Shown one piece after another: positions 47,513 through 58,190 of a stretch of 64,000 bases of DNA. Position 1 is the stretch's first letter. Each line of letters opens with the position of its first letter. The translations under genes were made by a program, and so were the position numbers. The stretch covers positions 350,611,890 through 350,675,889 of the forward strand of contig NC_092873.1 in the NCBI RefSeq assembly GCF_028372415.1, given 5' to 3'. Source of the DNA: Notamacropus eugenii (taxonomy: Eukaryota > Chordata > Mammalia > Diprotodontia > Macropodidae). The notes beneath the pieces are model-generated. The model was not told the DNA's origin and did not search any database. It saw only the letters and a list, made by a program, of their open reading frames with translations.

Positions 47513-50500
47513 GAGAGGGAGAGAGGAAGGGAAGGAGGGGGAGAGGGAGAGAGAGGGAGAGGGAGAGGGAGAGAGGGAGAGGGAAAGGGAGAAAGATACC
47601 AGCAGAGCTGATCTAATCATTTTCCCCAGAGCCCACAACCCCAAAAACATGCAGCCAATATTAGCTCCTACTTTGTCCTTTCCTCTCTCCCTTCTCACTG
47701 TCTATACCAGGGCTCCCAACGATTCTCTGGTCCCAGAGGCAAACCCTGAAAATGACAAGTAGTTCAGCCCTAGTGACTGCAAACAATCACTGAGCCTCAT
47801 TTTAAAAGTCGGCTTCCTTTTGTTGGAGGAGCTGCCTCCTGCGGTCACCCGAAGCCCCTAGATGAAACCTCCTTACAGTCTTGTCACTACAGCTCCAAAT
47901 AGCAACAGGCAAACTCCTCCTCATAGCCAGACTACTACTGCCTTTCCAAGGCAAAGAGACCACAAAAACCACTGTTGAAGAGGTAGCCCTCGGAAAAGGG
48001 GTGCTACAGAGAGCATCTACCTCAAGAAGGGGAATACCAAACACCCAGGTTCTAGAACATGGGATCTGGGTTCCCGGACAAGTGCAGACTAGAGGTCAGT
48101 GAGAAGGAGGAAGAAAGGGAGTAGAGCCTCAGTCAGAAATTTTTCTTCGTTGGACCCGGGAAAGAAAAGAGACCAGGAAAAAAACCACCATTATTTTTGA
48201 TTCTCATTCTGTCCTTTCCCAGAGACTTGGACTAAGGGAAATAAGGGAAGGGGGATTGGAAAACCAGTAGAAAACATCAAAAGAACAAATCTATAGAGGC
48301 ACACACCCACACCAATTTTCTTTTTTCCAAGGAGGAGAAAAAAGAAAAAACAAACACCAGAAAACCATAACATACCTTTGCTTCAAACTGTACAGAGGAT
48401 AGAGAAAAGGGACTGTGATTCAGGGGGAATCAGCCTTTCTGCCCTTCAAACACCACCCTAACCCTTTGGGAGGTGGGGTGGGAGTGGTGGCCAGATTTTT
48501 TCAGGAAAGATAAGTAACTGGTGTGTAGGGACCACTTGGCTGGGCAAAAAGAATTCTCAAAAACTGGAGACAAAGAATGGGTGTTATAATACCCAGGGTA
48601 GGGAACAAAATCTCTTGGAGACAGGAGGGCATGCCCCAAATAGTGGAAACATTTCCTTGGACAGTAAACCAGAAGGCCTGGATCCTGTCACTAACTTTAT
48701 ATTGTTATCTTTAAGAAGTTGTTCACTATGGATCTGTTTCCTTCTCTATTGACTGTGAGGGGACTGGACCAGATAATGGGAGAAGGGGGATCCCATCATT
48801 GACATTTTGCAGCTCTAAATATTTTTACTAAGATCTAGGAGGAAAGGCTGGGCAGGGAAATCCTGCTGTCACTGTGTGAAGGATGGTGACTTGATATGTC
48901 ACTGAGGAGAGTGTCACTGTATAGAAAGCTGGGATGTAGTAAGTCTAAGATAGACTGAATGGAGGAAATTACTGAGGGTGTGTGTATCATTGTGAGAGTC
49001 TAATTGTGGGAGTAATTAGGTACAATTAGGCTAACTCCTGTGAAGGTGATGTGGTGCATTAACTGTGCAACCAGGTGCATTTGCAGGGCATAGGGTATAT
49101 GTGAGATGGTGTGCAAATAGTATGAACTGTGTGTAGAATAGAGAAGTCTGTGGAACTTCGAGGTAGCTGGGACATTATTTTTTTTGTGCATGCAGTTATA
49201 TGAGGTCGGTTTAAGTGAGATGGTCTGTATTTACCTACTCTGAGAGTACCCCTAAATCTTTGTTAAGGATGATGGCCCTTCCATTCACCCGAGGCTCGAA
49301 TGTCTTATCTGTAGTGTTTGTCCACTGTACTCTACACCTTTCCCAGACAAGGGATTGACTGATTCACAGACCAGTACTGCTGCTGCTGGACTCTTCGAAG
49401 TCGGGAGAGAGCCAAGATAATGAAGCATAAAGTTTTTTGCCCGTTGTTTTGGGAATGACGTAACTCTCACCCAAAGACCTTAAAAGAACGGTGTAGAGAC
49501 GCATGTCATGGCCCAAAGGGTCAGAGATAGGAAAATATGTTGGGGAAGGAAAAGGAAAAAAAGATCTCGATTGCACACCTCCAGTTCCCTTAATGGCCAA
49601 AGCCGCAGCTGTGTCGATGTCTTTCCCGCTTAACTTCCCTCAGACGAAAATGGATTCGCTTGTCTTTTTTTGGTTAAACTCGAAGGAACTTGGTGGATGG
49701 TGGGGGTGGGGAAAGAATGTTCCGAATGATCTCTCTCTCCACCCCACAAATCATCAGCCCGTTGGCCAGGCTGCAATTTCTCTTAATACGGGTTTAGTGT
49801 AAGAACCGCTTGTAAAGACATTTGCTGCGGAAGGAGACTGCGATTCTTTTCTTGGGGAGTTTGTTATGGATAATGATAACACAAGTATCCCTCCCCCCCC
49901 CCCCACTTTTCCCCAAAGTATACATCTGGATTGTTTCAATTTTCTCTTTACACGTAGGAACACACACATGCCCCGCTGGGTGATTTTTTTTGGGGGGGGG
50001 GGCGAGCTGGGAGAGAACGGGCCCGGCTTCACTTAACTGCAAATCGAAACCAGGTCGAACTTGAAAGGAGAAGGGATCGACCCGCCACCCCCTCACCCCT
50101 CCTTCCGCTCCAATCCTTTCTTCCTCCCTCCTTCACTCCCTCCCCCCAACCCTCAGGTCGAGTCGAATACAAGTTAGACTTCAATCCCGCTGTCTGCGTC
50201 CAACCTTTGGAGGGCAAAGGAAGCGGGAGAAAAGCAGGTATCGGGGATTCGCCAGAAACGGGGAAACTGTTGTCGGAGAACCCACTCCCCCGGCGCTTCC
50301 GCCTTACCTGCCACCGCCTGCAGATTCACTGCAGGGCCACGGAGATGCAGCGAGGCGGTCCCGGGCTGCTGGTAAGGCAGGTGGGGGCCGCTGGGGGCTG
50401 TGGGGCTGACATAAGGGTAACCTACCGCGCAGCCGTAAGACTGCGAGGCTCCTGGGTAGGGCCCCTCGGGGGGCTCGGGGGACGAGGGCTGCAGACTACG

Positions 50501-50605
50501 GGGGTACGGGGCAAGGGAGTGTTGGGGCGGAAGGGCAGGAGAGAAGTCCTGGAAGGTGGCTTTGGAGGCATCGGGTCCCAGGAGGGTGGTGGGCAAAGAG
50601 GTCAT
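43405..50605 (-). CDS. DLX4: DLX4, distal-less homeobox 4 transcription factor
   Basis: Spliced on the - strand: 50605-50308, 45524-45328, 43641-43405; 243 aa (human about 240). A nuclear homeodomain protein formerly called DLX7/BP1, expressed in placenta, haematopoietic cells and pharyngeal arches. Seen: N-terminus [20 protein letters not shown], matching the human MTSLP...DASKA pattern, then a Pro/Ser/Tyr-rich region with little likeness to DLX3. Then [20 protein letters not shown] opens the homeodomain (about residues 122-181). The recognition helix is [14 protein letters not shown], with N51 present. The C-terminus ends DALAAPQMM, like human ...DVLASPQMM. Introns are GT-AG with phases 1 and 0, exactly as in DLX3. 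The start was chosen by the conserved MTSLP; the frame is open upstream to an ATG at 50662, giving a 19-residue extension with no family support. The N-terminal third has diverged strongly, as expected of the fastest-evolving DLX gene. Confidence 0.97.
43825..43945 (+). repeat. MIR SINE in DLX4 intron 2
   Basis: GCCTAATATAATGAATGGAA, GGATTCAAATCCCCACTG, AACCATGGGGCAAATTACTT. Confidence 0.75.
44081..44164. repeat. Perfect 42-bp tandem duplication
   Basis: Copies at 44081-44122 and 44123-44164 (CTTCCAAAAGTTTGAGGTCT...) are identical base for base. Confidence 0.97.
44288..44440. repeat. AT-rich repeat tract
   Basis: Two tandem copies of AATTTTAATGATAAATATGA.. (22-bp period), then imperfect AATAATTTTA repeats. 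Confidence 0.85.
44480..44745 (+). repeat. L2-type 3' end
   Basis: CTTGAAGGCCATCTCAGTGC, GTACTGTGAGGTTCTGGC, ACTCAATAAATTGGTTGATT. Confidence 0.65.
44985..45075. promoter_or_regulatory. Candidate DLX4 intronic enhancer
   Basis: Octamer ATGCAAAT (44990-44997) followed by TTTAATCACTCATTAAGTC and CATTTATAAC in unique DNA 250 bp from exon 2. Confidence 0.35.
45328..45524 (-). CDS. DLX4: DLX4 coding exon 2 (homeodomain helices 1-2)
   Basis: The acceptor is CCATCAG|ACCTGG. Encodes residues 100-165 from [10 protein letters not shown] to LGLTQTQ. The donor is CAG|GTGGGG, phase 0. The homeodomain part reads as identical to the human DLX4 sequence from memory. Confidence 0.96.
46055..46260 (-). repeat. 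MIR SINE in DLX4 intron 1
   Basis: Antisense MIR: TTACTGAGAAAGAAACTGAG then GTGGGAGGGAAGAGATTTGA. Confidence 0.65.
47440..47600. repeat. GA-rich microsatellite in DLX4 intron 1
   Basis: Near-continuous GA and GGGAGA units. Confidence 0.9.
49000..49031. promoter_or_regulatory. TAATT cluster in DLX4 intron 1
   Basis: CTAATTG, GTAATTAG and CAATTAG cores at roughly 11-bp spacing, close to one helical turn, in unique DNA. Confidence 0.35.
50308..50605 (-). CDS. DLX4: DLX4 coding exon 1
   Basis: Encodes residues 1-99 plus the first base of D100. The donor is GCAG|GTAAGG (GT at 50307-50306), phase 1. It contains a Tyr-containing [15 protein letters not shown] segment, the only trace of the Distal-less N-terminal region. 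Confidence 0.95.
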
Positions 50606-50982
50606 GGTTACAGTGGCCCGGGGCCTAAAGCTTCCTGGCACCTGGATCCATGGCCTGGCCAACAGCTTCTTCTACCTCCTTCTTCTATCCGTGCCTCCCG
50701 CCGCTCTCTCTTCCCCTAGCCCAGTGCACCGGGTTCCGAGAGCCTCCCCCCCCACCCCCCGAACTTAAAATCTCGGGGAAAGACTCTCCCCACGCCGCCT
50801 CCCGCAGAGAGCGGGAGCCGGGGGGAGGGGGTGGGAGAGGGGCCGAGGCCCCCACCCCACAGTTTCGCCCTCCCCCCACCCCAGATCGTCAAGCCCCCTC
50901 CCTTTCCTTCTACTTCTCCACAGCTTGAGATTCTCGGGCCCCGGGGCGGGGGGGGGGGGGGTGCACTCTCCCTGCGTCCTGG

Positions 50983-51008
50983 ATTGGCTAAAATGCTCAG
51001 ATACGTCA
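50983..51008 (-). promoter_or_regulatory. CRE-like and CCAAT pair upstream of DLX4
   Basis: On the - strand TGACGTA is followed 14 bp later by CCAAT, a common arrangement in CpG-island promoters (ATF/CREB plus NF-Y). Reading direction agrees with DLX4 transcription. Confidence 0.5.
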
Positions 51009-51060
51009 CCGAGTCCCCTCCCTACCACGCCTCCCCCAGCAACTCTTTGGAGTAATTGAT

Positions 51061-52870
51061 CTCGGGCAACTTGTAAGGTGGGATCTGTGTACTGGATCCA
51101 GGGTTATCAACTGAGAGGGAGATGCTGTAAGACCACAAAGTTCCCCTGGGATATGGGCGCACCCAGGAGTCCGGAAAGGCAGAGGCTCCTCACCCCGGAA
51201 AGGCAGTTTGGGACTCGCGGAGCTGGGTGAGGAAAGGCCTGTGTTAATTGACTCTGAATCGGAGTTGGGCAGAGGTAGTTGAGGAGAGAGAAAGGTTCAG
51301 GGGTAGGGAGTCGGCTGTACAGGTGCGGGGGTTGCGCAGCTGGCCCACCCTGAGTCTTTCCTCCTGACGCCCGGCCTTGATTACTGCTTCTGGGGACAAG
51401 GGACGCAGGGCTCGGAAGTCTTCTCGTTCACCAGCTCCGGGATGTCAAGAAACAAAATGTTCCGAAACCAGTAAACAACCTCCACCCCCACCCCCCAATT
51501 TTCATCCCCTCTCCCCGTTTGCCACTCTGCCTCCAGGCCCAGGTCTCGGCCCGGGTCTACCCTGCCCCAGCTGGACGGAACGGGGCCAGCCAGGCGGCTG
51601 CAGGCATGGGAGGCAGGGCTGCAGGTTCAGCTCGTCGGAATGTGAGGCGGTGCAGTGGCGAACCGTGCTTAAAGAGGTTGTTGGTAAACAGATCCTGGGC
51701 GGAGGGAGGTCGCTAGCTGCCGGGAGTTAGGAACCGAACCAGCGCCCAGCCAGCTCGGCTCACGTGTTTGGATACACACCCCTTTCTACACACGCAGGCA
51801 TTCGCACCCCTAGCACCTGCCCGGACGTACACGCGCTGTGCTTTAAGTCTTCATTCTGGGTCCCAGAAAAGTCTGCGCCTCTTGTCTATCTCCGAACTCG
51901 TTCTTCTGCTGGGACAACTTTGAGGCCAGGGGAAAGAGTAAAAATTAGGAATGGAGGGTAGCCTCCAGGACACGGCCCCCTGCTCCCGGAGTCACTTTCA
52001 AAGGGGCTCATTCTCGGTGGCCTTTTATCCTTTCCCCACAGGCTCAGACCTCTGAGCATGAACCCTCAAACTACCAAATCCCTGACCTAAGAAGGTTAGG
52101 GGTGATGGACAGATATAAATGGAAGTCTTAATGTATCTTCTAGAGACCCCCTAGAAATACACCTGACTGGGTCGATTGAAGTACGAAAGGGTTTTCCCTT
52201 GCTGCCTAAGAGAGAATTTGAGCTCCATAAACACAAGTAAACAAATGTGCTCACAGTCTTAATTGCTTTTAAAGACATAAAACAGGTGCACAATCCAAGT
52301 ATACTACACTATACACATTCCCTTGTGTACCATTCACATAAAAATGGGTGCATATATCAGAGATGGTCATCCACCGTTTCAGTAACTGCCATTGGACTGG
52401 TATTAGCTGTATTTTCTTGAAATCAGGTGGTTAAAGTTGGTGTTTTAAATTATCGATGTGTATGTTGGTATATTTACATATACCTGTGTAGATGTATGCA
52501 TGTAAGTATATGGTTTTTGTAACATTACTGAGTTATGTTACATATTGATAAAATGGAAGTTAAATGATCACTTCCAAGGGATATATATAAGTATTTCTAC
52601 ATGGGTTGAGGGCTTGAATTATTTTGGAGGTTCTTCTTTCTACCTCTTAGATTTTATAGTTCAAGAACAAGAGGCTGCCCAGTGAATCATAGAAGCTTTC
52701 ACAAGTTTTTGAACTTACTGAGGATCAGGCTCAGTCTACAACTAATGACCCTGCTGCCACTGGTTGTTGAGTCCTGGAATAAAAGTAAAGTCTGTGCTAC
52801 TTAAATATGGCACCTTCTGAAGCCACATTTCTCCTCGCCATCCTTTTAATGTCCTTGGTATAATTTAGGG
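51061..52870. other. Unique DLX4 upstream DNA
   Basis: CpG-moderate to 51740, then CpG-poor. No gene or repeat recognised. TA/TG-rich around 52440-52520. Confidence 0.5.
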
Positions 52871-52884
52871 GCACAAGAGTGATG

Positions 52885-52990
52885 GAGGTTGTTTCTTTCT
52901 GAGAATCAGGAGACCTGAGTTTGATCTAAGTTCATCATTAGCTCTCTGCTTGAGCAAGTCAAATTAAAATTATTTCTAAGCACCATAGGG
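52885..52990 (+). repeat. MIR fragment
   Basis: GAATCAGGAGACCTGAGTTT then TGCTTGAGCAAGTCAAATTA. Confidence 0.5.
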
Positions 52991-54225
52991 TGCTTTGATG
53001 TTCTGTGGAAAGAAAGAACACTAGACACTTGTGCTCCCCCCAGCCCCCAACAAAACAGGAATCTATCCACTTCTGTATCTACGTATTTGAGACTGTGGTC
53101 AAGAACATTTTTCATGTCCAAAAATTTTCAAAGAACCTGAGCAAGGGAAGTGCCCACCTCCTGAGTACCGGTTAAGAGAGTGAGAGCATCCTAGCCTGGC
53201 TTTTAGCATAGGAAGAAGTAGTGTCATCTAGGGTTGGGGTAAGGGAGAAGGAGAAAAATGGTTGAAGGAACAGAAGGAAAAATAGGAAGGCTGTCCTGTA
53301 ATCCTCAGGTCTTGAATTGTTTGTAGGTATTGGATGGAGAGAAAGGAGGTTAAGTTAGTTCCCAGCTGAGGACCTTGTACCTTTAAGAGCAGCCAACCTG
53401 GCTGAAACTGGACACCTACTAAGCCAGGAGGATAGAAACTAGTTTTCCAAGAAAAAAAAACTCTGAGTCCAGACCAGAGCAAATGGAAACCCAGATCCCC
53501 GGGGGCTTTTAGGTTTGGGATGCTTCTCTGTTGGAGGGGGAGAAGGGTTAACTTCGTGGGCTACCTGAAAATCCCGTTCATCTTCCTCATCAATAAGAGA
53601 CAGGAATAGCAATTTTAAATTCAGAAAAGCTTTTTATTTTTGAGAATTCTCCCTCTGATCACATTCCCAGTGCCTAGCCCTTCTTTAAGCAGAGAAGACA
53701 CAATCACCCCAAAATGTGTCTGCTGACAAGTCCTAGTCACTCTCCAACCCTTCCCCCTACTTCTCTTTTTCATCTATGATCTACTCTGTCCACCCCAAGT
53801 GGCTTGAATGGGGAGGCACTGGGATTCTAAGTACCCCTCAATGTCCCAGGCCCAGTGTAGTACCCCAGACACTATGGTAGGAGATGAGTGAGAAGAGTTT
53901 CGGGTTCTAATCCCCTGCACCTGAAAGGGCTGTGCAAAACCCAGCTTGAGTTCAGCAACTCCATTCTCATGTCTCTACCATTTCTTCCAGTTGGCACTAT
54001 AATTCAGTTCATTTCAACAAATTTTGGAACTTAATTTTATTTTCTTCTTTTCCTGAAAAAAAAATAGTGTTAATTATGTTAATTAATTAATGTTAATTTC
54101 TGAATATGTCCTATTCAATAAACCTTCTCCTGAGACAAAAACTGAAAAAGAAACAAAAAGACCTCTACAAAACCAATGAACATATTAACTATATCTAACA
54201 ATACATACACTGTTCTACACTTCAT
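52991..54225. other. Unique DNA, no gene seen
   Basis: No repeat or coding exon recognised. Confidence 0.4.
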
Positions 54226-54229
54226 AGTC

Positions 54230-54370
54230 CCCCACCACTGCAGAAAGAGTCGACCTCTCCTGCTGGATTGTAAACATCTGGAAGACAGTTTCAGTATCCG
54301 GTCAGATTTGTATCCTGAGCAAGTCCCTTGCACATAGTAGGCATTTATGAAATGTTCACTAAATTGAATT
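54230..54370 (+). repeat. L2 3' end
   Basis: GCTGGATTGTAAACATCTGG then TTGCACATAGTAGGCATTTA. Confidence 0.8.
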
Positions 54371-54474
54371 GAATTTGATGCTTTGAAATCTCAATATGTT
54401 CCCCTTTTAGATACAATTTCTATGAAACAGGCCAGGTGGGAGAGGATAGGGAGGTAGAAGACTGGATATGGAGG

Positions 54475-54680
54475 CTATAGAACCATAAGATTTCAAATTG
54501 GAAAGGAACCTTAGAGACAAATTTCTTACTCCAACTTTCTCATTTTTCAAGGAAAGAAATTGAGGCACAGGAAGATTGAATGACTTTGCAAGGTCTCCAA
54601 AGATAGCTTAGTGACAGAAGCAGGACTAGAACCCAGAGCTGATTCTCACTCCAAGGCATCCTACTTCCCCTCTCCCTGCC
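54475..54680 (-). repeat. MIR SINE
   Basis: ATAAGATTTCAAATTGGAAA, GAAATTGAGGCACAGGAAG, AGGACTAGAACCCAGAGC. Confidence 0.8.
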
Positions 54681-54764
54681 CATCACCAGGAAATTCTCGT
54701 CTATTTATCCTCACTTCTTACCTTGCAGGGAATAGGAAGATAACATCCGGGGTTCTCAGCAGTG

Positions 54765-55012
54765 GGGAAGATAGGACACACAAAAATAGATTGAGACATG
54801 AGTTCTGATTTTGCCACTACTTATTTACTGCTTTTGTGACTTTGAGCAAGTCACTTAACCTCCTTAATTGTGTACTTAGTCTAACCTTCTTCCTTTAAAC
54901 TTCCTTCCTTATATTAGAGGATGAACTCCCTAAGGGGAGAGTGTGTTTTATCCTCCTCTGTGCCTATCGTGGGGACCTTGCACGAAGTAGATGGTAAATA
55001 AATATTAACTTA
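54765..55012 (+). repeat. MIR SINE plus L2 3' end
   Basis: MIR 54765-54870 (TTTTGTGACTTTGAGCAAGT). L2 54890-55012 (GGATGAACTCCCTAAGGGGA ... GTAGATGGTAAATAAATATT). Confidence 0.75.
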
Positions 55013-55084
55013 TGAAACAGTGTAGATGCGTTCTTGAAAAAGGAGGCAACAGGGAGGGCAGATGGAGGAAACCAAAGGACAGTT

Positions 55085-55290
55085 ATCACAAGAGTTAGAG
55101 CTGGAAGAAAGGATCTTGGAGATCATCTAGATTAATTTCCATCATTTATATTACAAAGGAGGGAACTGGAGCCTAGACAAGCCTAGTAACTTGCCCAAGT
55201 CACTACTCAGCTAGTACCAGCTAGTAACAGAGCTAACACTGGAACCTGGGTCTTCTATTCCCAAGTCAAGTACTCTTTCCAATTTCACCA
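55085..55290 (-). repeat. MIR SINE
   Basis: GAGTTAGAGCTGGAAGAAAG, AACTTGCCCAAGTCACTACT, GGAACCTGGGTCTTC. Confidence 0.8.
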
Positions 55291-55589
55291 AGCTCTCAAA
55301 TATGTTTTCTCATATATGTAACCTGGAAGGTCAGGGGTAACATGTCTGAAAACAAACAAAAACAAACCAACTATGGGTAACTTAAGAGAATTAATATGTG
55401 ATTATATTTTATTGTGGGCTCCATCCTGTTTGAGTCCATTGTATTTCCTTACTATGCTCTACTCTTCCATTGAAAGCAAAAAGTCCTCTGAGGATAGAAA
55501 TGGCAAAGAATAATTCGTATCAATCCAGGGGCTCTGCAACAGAACTCTTTTCTCTCCCTGCTCCCCCCATACCACAATAAATTTTCAAA

Positions 55590-55710
55590 AATGAAAGAGC
55601 TCTGGACTGAGTCAGAGGACCAAAGTTCTTTTGCCTCCTAGGGCTGTCCCTAATGAACCTGGACAAGTCCCCTCTTGGAATCCTAACTTCCTCTTCTGTC
55701 AGATTTGGGG
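55590..55710 (+). repeat. MIR SINE
   Basis: GAGCTCTGGACTGAGTCAGA then GAACCTGGACAAGTCCCC. Confidence 0.65.
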
Positions 55711-56124
55711 GAGGGGATAAATGTTCCCAGCTTAGGTCACATAAAGCTGTGGTAAAGATTCCAGGAGATAATGGGTGTGTATTGTAATGGAAAACAGAGA
55801 ACCTGTCACCCGACCACTACCTATGACCAGATACCCCTGCTCTGTCCCATCCTTTTCCCAACAGAATTCTGACAATGGAATGTATTTGAGAAACAGCTTA
55901 ATTGGAATCTGGAGGCAGAGGAAGAGAGGACTAAGGTTCTGAAGAAACAAAACAAAAATGCAAATAAAAGTAACATTAACTGTAGCCAGTCCCCCCAACT
56001 AGCTGTCTAAAATCCCTCTAAGTGGTACCCTGGCTAAATCTGCCCCATTAGTCTACCTGTGCTCCTTCATCTGGAGAAAAGAGCTGCTAGATGCTAGCAC
56101 AAAGGCAACACATTCCTCTACTTC

Positions 56125-56700
56125 TAGATTCATAAGATCTAGAAAGAAATATTTTTTAGTCTCTTAATTTTGCAGATGAACCAATCTGAGCCCCAAATAT
56201 GTTCGGTAACTTGTAGAATGGGGACTAAGTAACAGAGTATATATTCGTACCCAGGTTTTCTAATTCTCTATCTAACTGCTCTTTAGAGAATACGTGTTGA
56301 GGCAGTGAAAGTCAAACTGGAAAGCAGGAAGAAAGGGGTTGCTCTTCGGAAGGGAGAAGGGGAGACTGAGGAGGGAAATTGAGTCAAGAAAAGCCTACTC
56401 CTACATTATAATTTAGAAATGGTACCTAGAGAGAGACTGGGACATATTACAGACCCATCCGTCAGTGCCTAACTTAAAGGACCGATCTCTATTAACCCAT
56501 TAGATCCAAGCAACAGCTCTACAAAGGGGGTAGGCAGGTAGGTAGGTGGGTTGGTTGGTTGGCCGGCAGACAGGGCAGGGATTAGTTTCTCCACTTTGCA
56601 GTCGAAGAAAACAAAAAGAGAGTGACTTGTCCAAGTTGAAGAAGCCGGTTGGTGACAAATCCACCTCCAGAACCTAGGTCTTTTGCGAATGGCTATAACA
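56125..56700 (-). repeat. Two antisense MIR copies
   Basis: 56125-56285 (TTTTGCAGATGAACCAATCT) and 56480-56700 (AGTGACTTGTCCAAGTTGAA). A (GGTA/GGTT)n run lies inside the second at 56529-56562. Confidence 0.6.
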
Positions 56701-56879
56701 TTCTGTACTTAATGTAGTTCCACCTCCTGTCTCCAACTCGGATTCCACAGGGATGTAGGGAAACAATTTCTAAGCCTTAAAGCACAGTACAAGTGAAAGA
56801 AAGCTATTGTTAAAATCAGTTACCCCTGCACTTCACATATGAACCAGTGTCGAGCTTTTCTTCTTGGCCTCCTTGATAC

Positions 56880-57512
56880 CCTCACGTGACTTGTGCAGTC
56901 TAAGTGTCTCAGCTCACTTTGTACCCGCTTTTTCCTTGGGTCGTCTTGATTTGCGTGTGTACATCTCACTCCTCTGAGACGCAGTAAGAGCTTGGATTAT
57001 GTTTTTGTAGTCTCAGCCAGCTTTCTAGCACAGCTTTGTACCCCTGGCTTTACTTGCAGTAGATGCTTCATTGTTAAGCTTTATCGAAATGACAAGCGAA
57101 GAAACAGGTTAGGCTGATTGAAAACCCTCCAGGAACACAAGTGACATTTTTTTGGTTTGTTTTGGTTTTTTTACCGGAAATATCCAGATAGGTGTTGACC
57201 TGAGAAGTTCCTCCCTCTTTTTCCTTGTTAAATTCCTGAACTCTTAACTCTAAAACTGCACTTAAATGTCATCCTATTCCAGAAAGGGTTATTGAGTCTT
57301 CCCTACCCATTCCCCCATCATAAACTATCTTTGCCCCCCACACCTCCTGAGCATTTGGATTTGCCTCCAAGACCCTCGGTGTGTTTTAGAGCGATGTGGA
57401 CTAAGGTAAGAGGGCAGGGACATCCAGTCATCTAAACTTCATCTATTTCTTGGATCACCTGGCACCTGCTACCCCTCTCTGCACACAGCAGGCACTTAAT
57501 AAATGCCTGCGG
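56880..57512 (+). repeat. L2 3' ends, two copies
   Basis: 56880-57075 (TTGTACCCCTGGCTTTACTT, GTAGATGCTTCATTG) and 57200-57512 (CTCCCTCTTTTTCCTTG, GAGGGCAGGGACATCC area, AGGCACTTAATAAATGCCTG). Confidence 0.65.
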
Positions 57513-57975
57513 TAGTATATTGCATTCTATCTAACGAAATGAACGCTTGCTCTAGCCTCACTGCTTTCTGCTTTTCAAGCTGCATGCAAGACCCAAAATA
57601 CACACCCGACCCTAAACCGCCTGGTCATTATCAGGACAAAGTAACCAGATACTCTTTGCCACTTGTTCAAATCTTCCTTTTCCTGAAATATCTGGGTAAT
57701 TGCTCCCAATCTCTGCTGTTCTTTGTTTGGCCTTTACTCAGTCAGCTGACAAAAGTAGTGAAGACTGCCTTCCTGCTTGGCGTCCCTGCAGTGAGGGTGC
57801 CTTGTATCCTGGCTGCCCAGTGCTGTTTCAGACAGTGCCCTATATATACCCTGGGTGTGTGTACAGGAAAAGAGCTAGGAGGTGGAGGCAAGAGGTATTC
57901 CCCAAACCAGGAAGTATGAGTTCTGTGCTTTCTCTGTGGGTCAGATCCATGTAGCCGGCCCTGGCTGGTGTTCTT
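57513..57975. other. Unique DNA, no gene seen
   Basis: A 138-codon + frame (57503-57919) overlaps the L2 end and has no family match. Confidence 0.4.
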
Positions 57976-57979
57976 TCAT

Positions 57980-58190
57980 AACATCACAGTATTTTAAGGG
58001 GATATAGACCTCCAATTAACTCATTTTACAGAAAAGGAAACTTTCAGTGACCTAAGTAACTTGGGTAGTTGACAGATAACATGGGAGTACCTTGTCCATG
58101 GTCACACAGGCAGTAAGTTGCATAAATGGGATCCAAATACAAGTCTGATTTTTAGATTCTGCATCATCATCCTACTGCATCACCTTTCAC
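57980..58190 (-). repeat. MIR SINE
   Basis: CATTTTACAGAAAAGGAAAC, GGTCACACAGGCAGTAAGTT, GGGATCCAAATACAAGTC. Confidence 0.8.

Larger units (their letters stand above)
45525..50307 (-). other. DLX4 intron 1
   Basis: A 4783 bp intron. It contains an antisense MIR at 46055-46260, a long GA-rich tract at 47440-47600, unique DNA elsewhere, a cluster of TAATT cores at 49000-49031 and a TGACGTAA site at 49456-49463. No other gene seen. Confidence 0.8.
50190..51060 (-). promoter_or_regulatory. DLX4: DLX4 promoter CpG island
   Basis: Very GC- and CpG-rich DNA covering exon 1 and about 450 bp upstream of the ATG. It includes long C and G runs, such as G-rich 50820-50842 and a pure G tract within 50946-50961. 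On the - strand a CCAAT box lies at 50987-50983 and a CRE-like TGACGTA at 51008-51002. A TATA-like TTTTAAG lies near 50771-50765. The two spacing rules give different start sites (about 50900 or about 50740), so the leader length is uncertain. CpG richness continues more weakly to about 51740. Confidence 0.75.

Noticed and set aside
50207-50719. 170-codon + frame
   Set aside because: It lies antisense to DLX4 exon 1 and promoter; a GC-rich shadow of the real gene.
57503-57919. 138-codon + frame
   Set aside because: Starts at an L2 terminus and shows no family features or splice signals.
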